From: Tritrichomonas musculus | Lineage: Eukaryota > Parabasalia > Tritrichomonadida > Tritrichomonadidae | Assembly (NCBI GenBank): GCA_039105265.1 | Contig: JAPFFF010000010.1 | Location: 1,612,001-1,676,000 of the forward strand | Direction: 5' to 3' | Length of the DNA stretch: 64,000 nucleotides | Shown here: positions 54,507 to 64,000 of the stretch, piece by piece | How the letters are laid out: each line of letters starts with the position of its first letter | How positions within the stretch are numbered: position 1 is the first letter of the stretch | Made by a program: the position numbers and the translations under genes | The notes under the pieces: generated by a model | Told to the model about the DNA's origin: nothing | Database searches by the model: none | The model's input: only the letters and a program-made list of their open reading frames with translations

Positions 54507-55445
54507 TTAACCAGAAGATTGCTCTGAGCTCTTGAGCATGTCGATGTAATTTTCAATTTCATCTTCATCAATAGATTCATGAGCGAATGATTTGTAGTCA
54601 GCCGATATTTTATCAAAAATCTCTGAAAATGACGGACGCTCATCTGGGTCCTCGCTCCAGCACTTGCTGATAAGGTCCTTCATTGGTTTCTTAATTTCAT
54701 CTGAAAAAGTTGGACGTTCGCCTGCAATCACATTTCTTATGAATTCAAAATGTCTCGGAAATTTGCCATCTTCTTTGTAAGGCTCATTTCCTGTCACAAT
54801 TTCATAGGCGAGAATTGAAAAAGAAAATACGTCAACTGAAGGTCCGTATTTTTCATTTTTTACTATTTCAGGGGCCATATAAAGAGGTGTTCCCATTATT
54901 TCATCCATTTCTTCTTCTTTTGAGCACAATTCGACAAGTCTGAAATCGGATATAATTGGATATAAATGGTCATCGACAAGAATGTTGCTGGGCTTTAAAT
55001 TTCGATGGACAATATTTTTGGAGTGCATATAACTCATCCCATGTGAGATTCCAAGTAAGTTAATTAATTTTTTGGTATAATTCCATTCAATATCTGCCAT
55101 TGATTGCCTTTCTGCTGAAAGAATATTATTTAATGATCCTTTAGGGTAATATTCTGAGATAAATGTTGGCTTTAACGCATTTGGGTCATCAAATGAATGT
55201 AAATTTATACCACATAATTTTTCAATTGCTGGATGATTAAGAGTATTGTAAATTAATGCTTCTTGTATAATTGAAGCTTGTTGAGCAGCTTTAGAATAAT
55301 CAAGAAAATCGTAAATTCTTACAACATATTGTTTTCCATCTTTTTTATTCAAAGCAGTGCGAATATATCCAAACGTTCCTTTTCCAATTTTAGTTTTATT
55401 TAATTCATAATCATCCAACTCGATGAAAAGCGATTGAATATTCAT
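54507..55445 (-). CDS. Protein pseudokinase
   Basis: 312 residues, almost all kinase domain. The Gly-rich loop GKGTFG (21-26), the alpha-C Glu62, the APE motif (MAPEIV) and DVFSFSILAYEIVTG are well conserved, and overall it resembles the TKL-like kinases abundant in trichomonads. Three catalytic positions are changed: the beta-3 Lys is Arg43 (VVRIY), the HRD Asp is Asn149 (HRNLKPSN), and DFG is DFR (167-169). It should not transfer phosphate efficiently and probably acts as a scaffold or allosteric partner. AACTTTTTGA lies 46-55 bases upstream. No TCAYW initiator is seen near the ATG. Confidence 0.9.
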   Translation of the reverse strand: MNIQSLFIELDDYELNKTKIGKGTFGYIRTALNKKDGKQYVVRIYDFLDYSKAAQQASIIQEALIYNTLNHPAIEKLCGINLHSFDDPNALKPTFISEYYPKGSLNNILSAERQSMADIEWNYTKKLINLLGISHGMSYMHSKNIVHRNLKPSNILVDDHLYPIISDFRLVELCSKEEEMDEIMGTPLYMAPEIVKNEKYGPSVDVFSFSILAYEIVTGNEPYKEDGKFPRHFEFIRNVIAGERPTFSDEIKKPMKDLISKCWSEDPDERPSFSEIFDKISADYKSFAHESIDEDEIENYIDMLKSSEQSSG

Positions 55446-55969
55446 TGTTTTATAGATTTGACAAATTTTATAAAATTTTATAAAACTATCTCAAAAAGTT
55501 AACTTTTGACCAAATATCTACTTTTTCTACAAATAATAGTCCAATTGTGCAATTATTCCAATTATATATATATATATATATTAGTTTGTTGACCTAATTT
55601 CTGATATCGTTGTATTTGTCACAATAAGCAAATTCTAAAAAAGAAAATATTTTGTAATTTTTGATATCTCTTTTGAAAACTTAATGTTGTTTAAATCAGT
55701 CGAATTAAACACTCAATAAGAAATCCTTTTGCTTTCTGAATGACTGAAAAAAAAAAAAAAAAAAAAAAAAAAACAGATATTTATTATTTATACTTATAAC
55801 ATTTTTTTGGATCTCATTCAAATGCATACTATACAACATAGCTTGATGACATTTTCATTATGTTATTTTCTTTTCTTCAAAAAATAACTTGATGATATTT
55901 TCAAAATAAAACATGACTGATAATCTACCAAATCGTGATCAATTTTATTTATAAAATGAATTCAAAAAA
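55446..55969. other. Intergenic with A27 tract
   Basis: AT-rich; an A27 run lies at 55747-55773 and a short (TA)n run near 55565-55580. No gene. Confidence 0.6.
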
Positions 55970-56677
55970 CTAATCTGTGGTTGCTAATTTAACAATTCCC
56001 ACAAAACGACCAATGATTGGAATTCTTTCTTCATAATTATGGCTTCCTTCGTTTTCTTCGAGAACATCAAGAATCCTTTCAGGAATCATTCCTTTGCTAA
56101 TTGTTCGAATTCTGTCAGATTTATTTATCCTTCTTGATCCTAGCAATTTAATGGCCTTACGAACAAACAATTGGCAATTTTGATCAGCAACATTATATTT
56201 TCGCTTTGTCCAATGATGATATTCTAAGCACGTACATAGATCTCTTATTGTCATTATATTCTGAACATCGCAATCAAATTTGAATCCAGGGATAGAATTA
56301 ATGTTTAGATAAGAAAAACGTAAACCATTGTCACTTCTAAAATAGTGTATTTGCGTGTTGTAATCGCCTGATCGTCTAATATCATAAGCACCATATTCAA
56401 TAAAGACGCCGTTTGGATTGGAATTGTTTCCATAAACAAATAATCCTGCATGCGAGAGAGTTGTTATAAAGGGCAAAAAGGTGGATACCACAGCTCTTGT
56501 GGTATTTGCAACATCTTGTCCTTTTTTAAGTTGTTGTACGACAACGGAAACCTTATAAATTGTCGTGTCTAATAGAGCATCTTTATTTGTTGCTTGTGGA
56601 TTATTAGCATAAGTGACAGCAGCTATTCCATGATCTTGTAAAAAGTCAACACTTGCACCACTTTCAACAGATCCCAT
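55970..56677 (-). CDS. Papain-like (NlpC/P60- or PPPDE-type) protein with MGS start
   Basis: 235 residues. A permuted papain-like active site is suggested by His76 in LSHAGLFVYG and Cys168 in ADQNCQLFVRKAI; H-then-NC is the order seen in PPPDE and LRAT/NlpC-type hydrolases. The N-terminus MGSVES fits N-myristoylation, so it may be membrane-tethered. The C-terminus (SRRINKSDRIRT; NYEERIPIIGRFVGIVK) is shared with the paralog at 58378-59088. Such folds include deSUMOylases, deubiquitinases and acyltransferases; which applies here is unknown. An initiator lies 9-13 bases upstream. I do not recognise the exact family; it may be trichomonad-specific. Confidence 0.6.
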   Translation of the reverse strand: MGSVESGASVDFLQDHGIAAVTYANNPQATNKDALLDTTIYKVSVVVQQLKKGQDVANTTRAVVSTFLPFITTLSHAGLFVYGNNSNPNGVFIEYGAYDIRRSGDYNTQIHYFRSDNGLRFSYLNINSIPGFKFDCDVQNIMTIRDLCTCLEYHHWTKRKYNVADQNCQLFVRKAIKLLGSRRINKSDRIRTISKGMIPERILDVLEENEGSHNYEERIPIIGRFVGIVKLATTD

Positions 56678-56685
56678 TAATTAAA

Positions 56686-56690
56686 AATGA
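56686..56690 (-). promoter_or_regulatory. Candidate initiator (TCATT) of the 55970-56677 gene
   Basis: TCATT on the minus strand, 9-13 bases before the ATG at 56677. Confidence 0.55.
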
Positions 56691-57602
56691 TATGTTTTTT
56701 CCTTCCAATCATCATAAAAAAAATTCAATTAAAATTTCTAAAATTTTCTTCAAACTATGAAGAATTTGAGAAAGTCTTGCGACATTTACACATATGAAAT
56801 GATTGATAATTATGGAATTAAAATAGAATGAAAAACAAAATAATTTAAAAAAATAAATATTCATCAAGTTTTTGAAATAATTATTTGAAAAAGTTTAATT
56901 CAAATAAATAATTATTTGAAAATAAGTGAACTTAAGTTCTCAATTTGGTTTTTTTATTTGAAAAACCTCATTTTAACGTTTTAAAATTTGTAGTTTAATG
57001 AAATGAATATGTGTGGGTAGAAGATCAAAATTCGTTAAATTATTTAAAATTTTTATTTATGAAAAAATTTTTTTTATTTTATTTTTATATATATAATAAT
57101 ATAAAAAAGCATTTAATTAATAAAAGTTGACCAAATTAAGATTTATAATTTTTCAATAGTTATATAAATATTGAAAGAAATTTAAAATCATTTAATATCT
57201 TGTTATAGAGCTCCGAATTTATATTAAATAAATAAATATATAATAGTATTAAATTATTTTATACTTATATTTATATCGGGAATGAACTTTTAATCAGCAG
57301 TTTTTTAAAAAAAGTTCTGAGAAGTTTCTTTTTTTTATCATAAATTTTTAGCAATTCAAAATATTTGAAAATGAAAAAACGATAAATAAGAATCTTTAAT
57401 ATCTTGTTATAGAGCTCCGAATTTATATTAAATAAATAAAATTATAATAGTGATAAATTACATTATATTTATATTTATATTGGGAATGAACTTTTAATCA
57501 GCAGTTTTTTTAAAAAAATGCATACAAGCTATTTTGTCACTTTTTATTACTTATAAAATAAAAATGAGTGAATTCTTGAAAGATCAGATATCATAATATA
57601 TA
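56691..57602. other. Intergenic containing a tandem duplication
   Basis: AT-rich; the only structure is the pair of about 130-base direct repeats at 57193-57520. No gene. Confidence 0.6.
57193..57520. repeat. Two direct copies of a ~130-bp block, 199 bases apart
   Basis: Blocks starting TTTAATATCTTGTTATAGAG at about 57193 and 57392 both continue through CTCCGAATTTATATTAAATA to GGGAATGAACTTTTAATCAG. They differ by small indels in the middle. The CTCCGAATT stretch recalls the CAGCTCGGAATT ends of a repeat family elsewhere in the window, but the match is too short to claim. Confidence 0.9.
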
Positions 57603-57960
57603 TGCATTCTCGAGAACTTGTCGAATCTTCTTTAATGGAATTCTTGAAAAATTCAGATGATCTTGAAGAAAATTATGAAAATTTAATTCGCATTTTTAAT
57701 GATTACAAAATTGATGAAAATTCGCAAGATTTAAAAGATGTCTTAAATATAATTATTTCTTTTTGAAATAATTATCCTAGAAATCTACTATTTTTTTCAA
57801 AGATTGAAAAAATTATATTATTTTTTAAGCTAAAAATTATGAAATTCTGGTCAAATATTGAAAAATTCCATATTTTTAGAACCAACAAACGAATTCTTTT
57901 ATTTGCGCTCAACGAAAAAATTGTTACACTTGACCAAAAGATATTGAATTGTTTTTTTTT
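57603..57960 (+). pseudogene. N-terminal DUF3447-type fragment, broken
   Basis: An ATG at 57603 opens a frame (MHSRELVESSLMEFLKNSDD, DVLNIIISF) that ends at an early TGA; the same frame then continues recognisably (RNLLFFSKIEKIILFF, TNKRILLFALNEKIVTLDQK) to about 57960. These match the N-terminal module of the genes at 53844 and 61707 (FFSKIDKIF, NKRILLFLFNKKIITID). No ankyrin part follows. A truncated relic. Confidence 0.7.
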
Positions 57961-58359
57961 AGCTCCAAAAAATAAACATAATTCTTAACATTTATATTTT
58001 TTCTAATATAATATATTTATATATTTTTATTTATATTAAATAATTTATAAATATAAGTAGTTCTAAAAGATAAAAATATTTCATAATTAAATTTTTATAT
58101 TCAAATATTTCAATGATCTTATTCAAAAAATAAAAAAAAACGATCATTTCTCATTTAAAAATAAAATCGTTGATATATCACTTATTGCCCATTAAAATAT
58201 TCTGATATTTATAAAATAATCTAATTACCTCTTAATTAATATAATATATGAATATATAAATAAATGACGGAAGAGAATCCAGTACCCATACATATTGAAA
58301 TGATTAAGATAAAATTTTAAAAATTTTAAATAACGAATTAAAAAATGCTCATAAGTTTT
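57961..58359. other. AT-rich intergenic
   Basis: No gene or repeat seen before the initiator of the following gene. Confidence 0.55.
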
Positions 58360-58364
58360 TCATT

Positions 58365-58369
58365 TCATT
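58365..58369 (+). promoter_or_regulatory. Candidate initiator (TCATT) of the 58378-59088 gene
   Basis: Two TCATT motifs lie in tandem at 58360-58364 and 58365-58369, 9-18 bases before the ATG at 58378. Confidence 0.5.
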
Positions 58370-58377
58370 CTTTTTAG

Positions 58378-59088
58378 ATGGGTTCTGACGAAAGTGTTCC
58401 AAGAAACTATTCACCACAAATGCTCCAAGAAAGAGAAAGGTTGTTGAGCATGCAAATAAACAAAATTAGCATTATTATGCAGCCCAAAAACAAATTCATG
58501 AAAGGTTACCAGATTGCAGCTTCAGGTTTTTCAATGATACTACCAGCAGCCATGACTTGTGCAAATAGAAACCATGTGGGTATTTTTATATTTGGGGAGC
58601 ATAATTCATATGATGGCCTTTATATGGAATTTGGCCCGTATGACAGTCGAAAAGAAAGAAACATCAGTGCTTGTGTTCATCATTTGCAAGGAGATGATGG
58701 TCTTCATTTCTTTTTGGCAAATTATTTCAATATCGAAGGATATAAAATAGACTGCAATGTTGAATACTGCATGACTGTTCGTAACCTTTTTAATTCTATA
58801 TCGCATAAAGGATGGACAAAGAAGGATTATGAAGATCTATATTTTGAACCAACTATGCAAATGTTAATGCATAAGAACAGTAAAGATTTCACAAAAAAAA
58901 TCATTAAGATATTAGGTGCTAAAAGAATCAACAAATCAGATAGAATAAGAACATTTTGTAAAACTTTTGTTCCAGCTGAAATAATTGATGCTTTTGAAAA
59001 AAATGAAGGTCGTATCAACTTTGAAGAACGAATACCAATTATTGGTACTTTTGCTGGAGTTGTTAAAATGTTGGCTACAGATGATTAA
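58378..59088 (+). CDS. Paralog of 55970-56677, catalytic Cys lost
   Basis: 236 residues with the same MGS (myristoylation-type) start and the same blocks: NHVGIFIFGEHNS (His66), LYMEFGPYDSR, YKIDCNVEYCMTVRNL, WTKK, AKRINKSDRIRTF and INFEERIPIIGTFAGVVKM. Where the relative has QNCQLFVRKAI, this protein reads FEPTMQMLMHKNSKDFTKKI, ten residues longer and without cysteine, so the protease-like dyad is incomplete. Both termini remain well conserved, which suggests selection on a non-catalytic role or recent loss. It is divergent from its paralog, with a DUF3447 relic between them. Confidence 0.6.
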   Translation: MGSDESVPRNYSPQMLQERERLLSMQINKISIIMQPKNKFMKGYQIAASGFSMILPAAMTCANRNHVGIFIFGEHNSYDGLYMEFGPYDSRKERNISACVHHLQGDDGLHFFLANYFNIEGYKIDCNVEYCMTVRNLFNSISHKGWTKKDYEDLYFEPTMQMLMHKNSKDFTKKIIKILGAKRINKSDRIRTFCKTFVPAEIIDAFEKNEGRINFEERIPIIGTFAGVVKMLATDD

Positions 59089-59653
59089 ATAAATTTTCGA
59101 AATTACTTACTTCTATTTATGTTTTTTTTATGTTTTTTAATTAACTAAGATTATATCTGTAGTGTGAATTTCTTATATTTTATTAAGAATAAAACCAAAA
59201 TTTCTTTTCTCTAAGAAATAATATCATTACTATTTTTCTATATTATTTCATCAAATGATTGCTTAAATTATCACACTCATAATCATCATTATAAAAAAAA
59301 TAATTCAGCTATTCAATTATCTTATATGGCATTCTTATAAATTCAAAAAGTTAAAATACTTAAAATAATAATTGAATTAATTCATAGAATTGAAATCAAA
59401 GAATTTTTTTGATTTAACTTTTCATGTTTTAAAAAATTGGTAATTACTCACCAATAACTGGCATAATAATAATAATCGATTTGAATAGTGATTTTCTCTA
59501 TTTTATCAAAATGGCAACAATTAGCATTAGTTTTGTTTTTGAATATAAATTTCAACCATTTTATACTTTATTATAATAGTTAATAAGTTTCCTATATAAA
59601 AGATGGCATTATAGCATCTTGTTAAGTCCAAATGTCACTTTTTTTGGTGAAAA
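59089..59653. other. AT-rich intergenic up to the hAT-like element
   Basis: No coding signal or repeat until the element end at 59654. Confidence 0.55.
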
Positions 59654-61119
59654 CAGGGTTGGCCAACGTTGACGTTAAAATCTTTGAACAAAATGTTATA
59701 TCGTTGAATTGAATGTCAACTTCAACGACATTAAGGCCATTGATTATAACCGTTTCAATTTGGTCATAACGACATGTTAACGTTGAAATAATGTTGAATC
59801 AATAAATTAAGTTAACGTTATGCTCTTTGAAAAGTTGAATTTTTTTGAGAGACAACTTTTTCTGAAAAAAAACTTTATCGATTCAATTTGTATTTGGCAT
59901 GATTTAATAAAGTATTATTATTTTGAAAAAAATTAGTAAATATCATTATCATATCTATATAAATATACAGCTCGGAATTACTACTGCAAGCCCATTCAAT
60001 TTTTTGTCTTCTTATGACTGCGATTTGGGATTTTGCTCAAAATTGTCAAATTAAAAATTTTTGATATATAAAAATTTTGAAAAATTTTTCTTTCATTAAA
60101 ATTTTGAGAAATTATAACAAATAATTCAAAATGCTAACAAAAGCATTCAAAATTAATAATATAATATAAATAAAGTATTCAAAATAATAAAAATAATATA
60201 AATAAAATATTCAAAAAATATATTTCTAAATAGAAAATTTCAGATTAGAATTCAAAATTAATTTATTTTTTCTGTATAATTATTTTTTGATTCTATTTAA
60301 TTCTTAGTATTTAATATACAAATTTTCAATTTGCTTTAAATCAGCAAAAAAGTATGAATTAACTTAATGATAATGTGAACATTAAAAAAATATTAGAAAG
60401 TCATAATTAATAAAATTTAATATTATATTGAATATTATATTCACCATAATATTAACCAATAACCTCTTTTAAGGCAAAAAATAGGTCAATAATAATTGAA
60501 TTCTTATTACTGTAAACCGCTAACTGTAGTAATAACGGCTGCTTTTTCACCTATTTATGGTAAATTTGAATTGAATACCTTATTACTGTAAACCGCTAAC
60601 TGCAGTAATGGAAACTTTTTGGCCTTTTTAAAGTCAAATATTTTTGACCTTCAGATCGTTTATATTTGTATAACAATGAATGATAATTAAATCGAACTTT
60701 TTGAGAATAATATTTTTATAAATGAATAAATCCAAGTTTTATTTTATCATAATTAAGAGAATGATACGATTTTCAACTAAAGAACACAATTAAAAAAATA
60801 TTAAAATTTTAATTTTTAAATTTTTAAAAATTTTTGAAAATTTTCAAATTGTTCCTTTATTTGCTTATTACTGTAAAATAACGCAACAGTAATAATTTGG
60901 TATTTATAATAAATACCAAATATATATATGTTACAGAAATGATAATTTAATTTAAAATCAACGACGATAGAAATAAAAAAATGCCATTTTTTTGGACGAT
61001 CAATTTCAACGAAACACTTATCGTTGATCGTTGACGTTGAAATAACGAAGTTAACGTTGACAACGAGCCACCAAAAAAGTGAAGCCGTTGATCAATTTTT
61101 TCAACATTGACCATCCCTG
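59654..61119. mobile_element. hAT-like non-autonomous element, 1.47 kb, carrying another element
   Basis: The left end CAGGGTTGGCCAACGTTGA and the inverted right end CAGGGATGGTCAATGTTGA match at 16 of 19 bases and resemble the CAGGGGTGGCCAA ends of hAT transposons. The flanks GGTGAAAA (59646-59653) and GGTGAAAT (61120-61127) form an 8-bp target duplication with one change, as expected for hAT. Both arms are rich in AACGTTGA-type repeats in opposite orientation. There is no transposase; the middle is occupied by copy B of the CAGCTCGG repeat family. Confidence 0.8.
59966..60910. mobile_element. Copy B of the CAGCTCGG repeat family, nested in the hAT-like element
   Basis: Opens CAGCTCGGAATTACTACTG and ends around GCTTATTACTGTAAAATAAC then GCAACAGTAATAATT, the inverse of the start of copy A at 26584. 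Blocks are shared with copy A over at least 400 bases in inverted orientation. An internal motif (TTATTACTGTAAACCGCTAA) occurs twice at about 60506 and 60580. No ORF. The position near 60440 shows the site without the 154-bp MITE present in copy A. End points are approximate. Confidence 0.75.
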
Positions 61120-61706
61120 GGTGAAATATTTGGTTAAAAGGAGCAATATTAGAAATCAAAAAGTTTTAATTGAAACATATAAATTTTCATGTTGTAAATA
61201 TGAGTAACTCTCGTCAAGTTACACTTAGAATTTCTACCTTAAAACCTGAATAAATAATTGTGGTTTTTTTATAAATGAAAGATTATCTGTTACAAATTTC
61301 TTGTTTTAGGCTTTATTTCAGCTATAATTATGCTGTTTATTACTAGTAAATACAAGTATTTTAACAATTAAACTCATAATGTTCTAGTTGATTTAACATA
61401 ATTGGTCAAAAAGATTCTTCTCTTTTAGTTTAAATAAAAATAAAGTTTACAAAAAGTTGATATGCATTATAAATTCTGAAAAAAAAAATGTCATTAATAT
61501 TTATAAAAAATATTAAGCTATATTATTGTTTATTATCTATTTTTGAAAATATTATATTATATATTACAATTATCTAGCAATAAAAAATCAAAATATAAAA
61601 AATTAAAATTATATCATAAGATATTTAAAAAATATTTCTATGATAAATTTATCTTCTATTACAAAATATTTTACAAAATAACATAGGTTCCAATTTCTCT
61701 TTTAAA
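61120..61706. other. AT-rich intergenic
   Basis: No gene or clear repeat between the hAT-like element and the ankyrin gene. Confidence 0.55.
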
Positions 61707-62750
61707 ATGGAAATTCAAAAATATCTAGCAGGAATGAAGCGTAAATACGAAATTATTCTTAATTTCATCAATAAAGATAACCCTACTGAAAAAGAATTTC
61801 AAGAAGTAAGAGATTTGCATCAGTCCAATGATTTTTACAAAATCCAAGATTTAATTGAGACTTTTCGCTTGATTATGAGCATATCAAATAATCATCATCG
61901 CAATTCTTCCTTTTTTGCTAACATTGAAAAAATCATTTTATATTATAAAAAAGAAATTCAAAAACATTTTTCAAACACTGAAATTTTTGATCTTTTTGCT
62001 AGCAATAAAAAAATTCTTCTTTTTCTTTTAAAAGAGAAAATTATAACATTTGATAAATATATATTTAATACTCTCAATAATTTCAAATACGCTCAATTAG
62101 GTTATAAATATTATTTTTCTCCTGAACTCAATTTATTTCATTATTCGGTTCCAGATGAAGAGCACATTGAACATGCAATAGAAGATCATGAAATAAATTG
62201 AGGTTTGATCTCTCAAATATTTCGGGGTTTGTTCTAGATATCATGTCTAAGGTATCACCATTGTATTTCCACATTTTTACATATCTAGATACTAAAACTT
62301 TTACTAGCACATAAAAATATCGATGTTAATGCACAATACAAAATTCAATCTAAATCAGAGAAAAAAGTTTTCGATATATCAACTTTTAGTTTATTAAAAC
62401 TTGTATTTATAAGTGAAGAAGTAAAAACTGCATTACATATGGCAGTTGAACAAGAATATATTGATAGTATAATTCTTTTATTAACACATCCACAAATTGA
62501 TGTTAATGCTATATTAACTACAATAGGGGTGGATGTCTATCAACATAGATCCAAAATTTATGAAAATGATACTGCATTACATATTGCTGTTAAAAAAGAT
62601 AACCTCGAAATCATTCAACTTTTATTGATTCAAAAAACTATCAATATAAATATTCAAGATATAAATGGGCGAAAACCTTCAGATTGTACAGATAACAATG
62701 CAATTAAAACACTATTTGAAAACTACAGCATTTCGAATACCTCTCAATAA
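61707..62750 (+). pseudogene. DUF3447/ankyrin gene, interrupted
   Basis: 61707-62201 encodes 164 residues of the trichomonad DUF3447 N-terminal module (MEIQKYLAGM, SSFFANIEKIILYYKKEI, NKKILLFLLKEKIITFDKYI) and ends at a TGA. A second open stretch from about 62285 to 62750 encodes ankyrin repeats (ILKLLLAHKNIDVNAQ, TALHMAVEQEYIDSIILLLT, TALHIAVKKDNLEIIQLLLI, INIQDINGRKPSDC). About 80 bases between them are not in frame, and most of the usual central ankyrin region seen in the 53844 gene is missing. Probably a pseudogene after internal deletion; expression of the two halves as separate short proteins cannot be excluded. Confidence 0.75.
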
Positions 62751-63312
62751 AATGGTAATCCAATACTTTTTAAAATTATTTTCTTAATCTTTTTTTTTTA
62801 AATATTTAATCATATTATTCTTAAAAATGTATTTGCCATAAATTTTTTATGCCTGAGATTAAAACTAAAAAAAGAAATTTAGATTAGTATTATGATAAAA
62901 TAAAACAAATATGATATGCTTTTATTCAGATACTTCATTGTAAAACTGGGCCAGAAATCGTTGTTTATCAAACAAATCAACAAATTATTCAAAGCGCTTA
63001 TTATTTTTTAAGTGAAGAAGTAAAGACAGTATTTGAAATAAAAATGATCAAAGTAAAACATTATCTCATTTTACTTTGCCTTTTTTACTCTCTCCTCCTG
63101 TAGTTTCTTCATATCATGCTAGTATAGGACTCAAAATCATACCATAATAGTGATCCATTTTATATAATATAATAATATATTATGTTATCAATTACACAAA
63201 GAGGGCAGCTAACTTAGTTAATATTTTTTCATATATTAATGTTATATCTATAGACCGTTTATTATTGAAAAAAATAATATATTAAGAAATAAAAGATATG
63301 CTTTTTATTTAG
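62751..63312. other. AT-rich intergenic between convergent genes
   Basis: No coding signal. A short stretch near 62990-63030 (reading LSEEVKT...) recalls the preceding ankyrin gene but is too short to call. Confidence 0.5.
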
Positions 63313-64000
63313 TTAGATATTTGAAATATCATATTTCACAAATATTTTCTTTTTTATCAATAGAAAAACCAAAAACGTTAATCCAAATAAAGAACTTAAA
63401 GAAATTGACGATAAAAGAACCATATTTTGTCGTAAATTGTAATTCCATTTTCTCAATATTAAATTTTGTTCATTTTCAAAATAACATGATTGTAAATGAA
63501 TTCTTTTTTTATCATTAATAAACATTTGGCCTGTTTTTCTTCCATTCCACTTCTGAGTTTTCAGAATAATATTTTGAACGCCTTCAAATTCAATTGATTT
63601 TTTTTCATTTATGAAATCGCATGAATCAAACTCGATTATATTATCATTCATTTGCTTAAGTAATATTATACCAGATTCATCATCATCATCATATTCTTCT
63701 GTCACTTTAATCATCCCACCTTTTCCATCTCTAGATTTGAAAATGCAGTCATTAACTTTGCCATTATAGATTGTTAAATAAATAGCAGATCCTCCTCGAT
63801 ATTTAATGTAAGGATTTTCTGTAATGATAATTTCATTAGATAAAAATGAGCATGATTGAATTAAAAAATCACTGGATTTGTATTTCGAATAAATATATAA
63901 AGCTCCACCAAAAACTGCTTTGCAATTGCTTATTGTTAAATTTTTAAATAGTATCTTATTATCTACATCAATTTTGTTTTTAATATATATTGCTCCACCA
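63313..64000 (-). CDS. C-terminal part of a beta-helix membrane protein, 5' end outside window
   Basis: The minus-strand frame is open from the right edge to the stop at 63313, about 228 codons, so the ATG at 63714 is internal. Upstream codons read GGAIYIKNKI, NCKAVFGGALYIYSK, SCSFLSNEI and GGSAIYLTIYNGKVNDCIF, the same right-handed beta-helix coils as in the 27541-31515 protein. A membrane segment follows near the end (SLSSLFGLTFLVFLLI) with a short basic tail. It is probably a surface protein of the same class with its ectodomain largely outside the window. The acidic run EEYDDDDES is distinctive. Confidence 0.82.
   Translation of the reverse strand, partial: GGAIYIKNKIDVDNKILFKNLTISNCKAVFGGALYIYSKYKSSDFLIQSCSFLSNEIIITENPYIKYRGGSAIYLTIYNGKVNDCIFKSRDGKGGMIKVTEEYDDDDESGIILLKQMNDNIIEFDSCDFINEKKSIEFEGVQNIILKTQKWNGRKTGQMFINDKKRIHLQSCYFENEQNLILRKWNYNLRQNMVLLSSISLSSLFGLTFLVFLLIKKKIFVKYDISNI

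Noticed and set aside
62128-62310. Minus-strand ORF containing NPEIFER, suggesting a micro-inversion inside the ankyrin gene
   Set aside because: The motif recalls DPEIF in the related protein at 53844, but the resemblance is only a few residues and no inverted breakpoints could be defined.

Overview
The window looks like nuclear DNA of a trichomonad (Parabasalia), most likely Tritrichomonas or a close relative. It is very AT-rich, the genes are almost all intronless, and most start codons have a TCAYW initiator within about 25 bases upstream, as described for Trichomonas vaginalis. The gene content is typical of the group: Sel1 repeats, ankyrin/DUF3447 proteins, BspA-type leucine-rich repeats, a Myb factor, a metacaspase, Rho-like GTPases and divergent kinases. 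The IMP dehydrogenase has the 503-residue length and the Cys319/Arg418/Tyr419 numbering of the Tritrichomonas foetus enzyme.

Layout. 1-11.4 kb: a Sel1-repeat gene cut by the left edge, a PARP-like remnant split by a short inverted-repeat element, a UBR-type E3 ubiquitin ligase, an R2R3 Myb factor and a decayed Sel1 gene. 12.0-17.8 kb: a complete-looking Mutator-like DNA transposon (MULE) with a perfect 9-bp target duplication, 120-bp GC-rich subterminal repeats and a right end built from extra inverted copies of the left end. 17.8-27.5 kb: mostly non-coding, with IMP dehydrogenase, an odd Rho-like GTPase and small repeat elements. 27.5-35.6 kb: a large surface protein, a GH13 glucosidase pseudogene, an acetyltransferase fragment, tRNA-Asn and a two-domain ADP-ribosyltransferase-like protein. 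35.6-42.5 kb: a gene-poor repeat zone. 42.5-51.3 kb: housekeeping genes (PP2A B56 subunit, proteasome Rpn11), a tRNA-Leu, a C2-like protein and a metacaspase. 51.6-62.8 kb: an ankyrin-BspA gene with a candidate intron, a pseudokinase, two paralogous MGS-start papain-like proteins, DUF3447/ankyrin remnants and a hAT-like element carrying a second element. 63.3-64.0 kb: the end of another beta-helix membrane protein, cut by the right edge.

How genes relate. UBR ligase and Rpn11 belong to the ubiquitin-proteasome system. PP2A-B56, the Rho-like GTPase, the pseudokinase and the ADP-ribosyltransferase-like protein are signalling genes. The two beta-helix membrane proteins are probable surface proteins. 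There is no operon structure: genes lie on both strands and most have their own initiator. Several proteins have lost key catalytic residues (Rho-like GTPase, kinase, one papain-like paralog, second ART domain), which suggests expanded families diverging into non-enzymatic roles. No retroviral, LTR or Polinton element was recognised.
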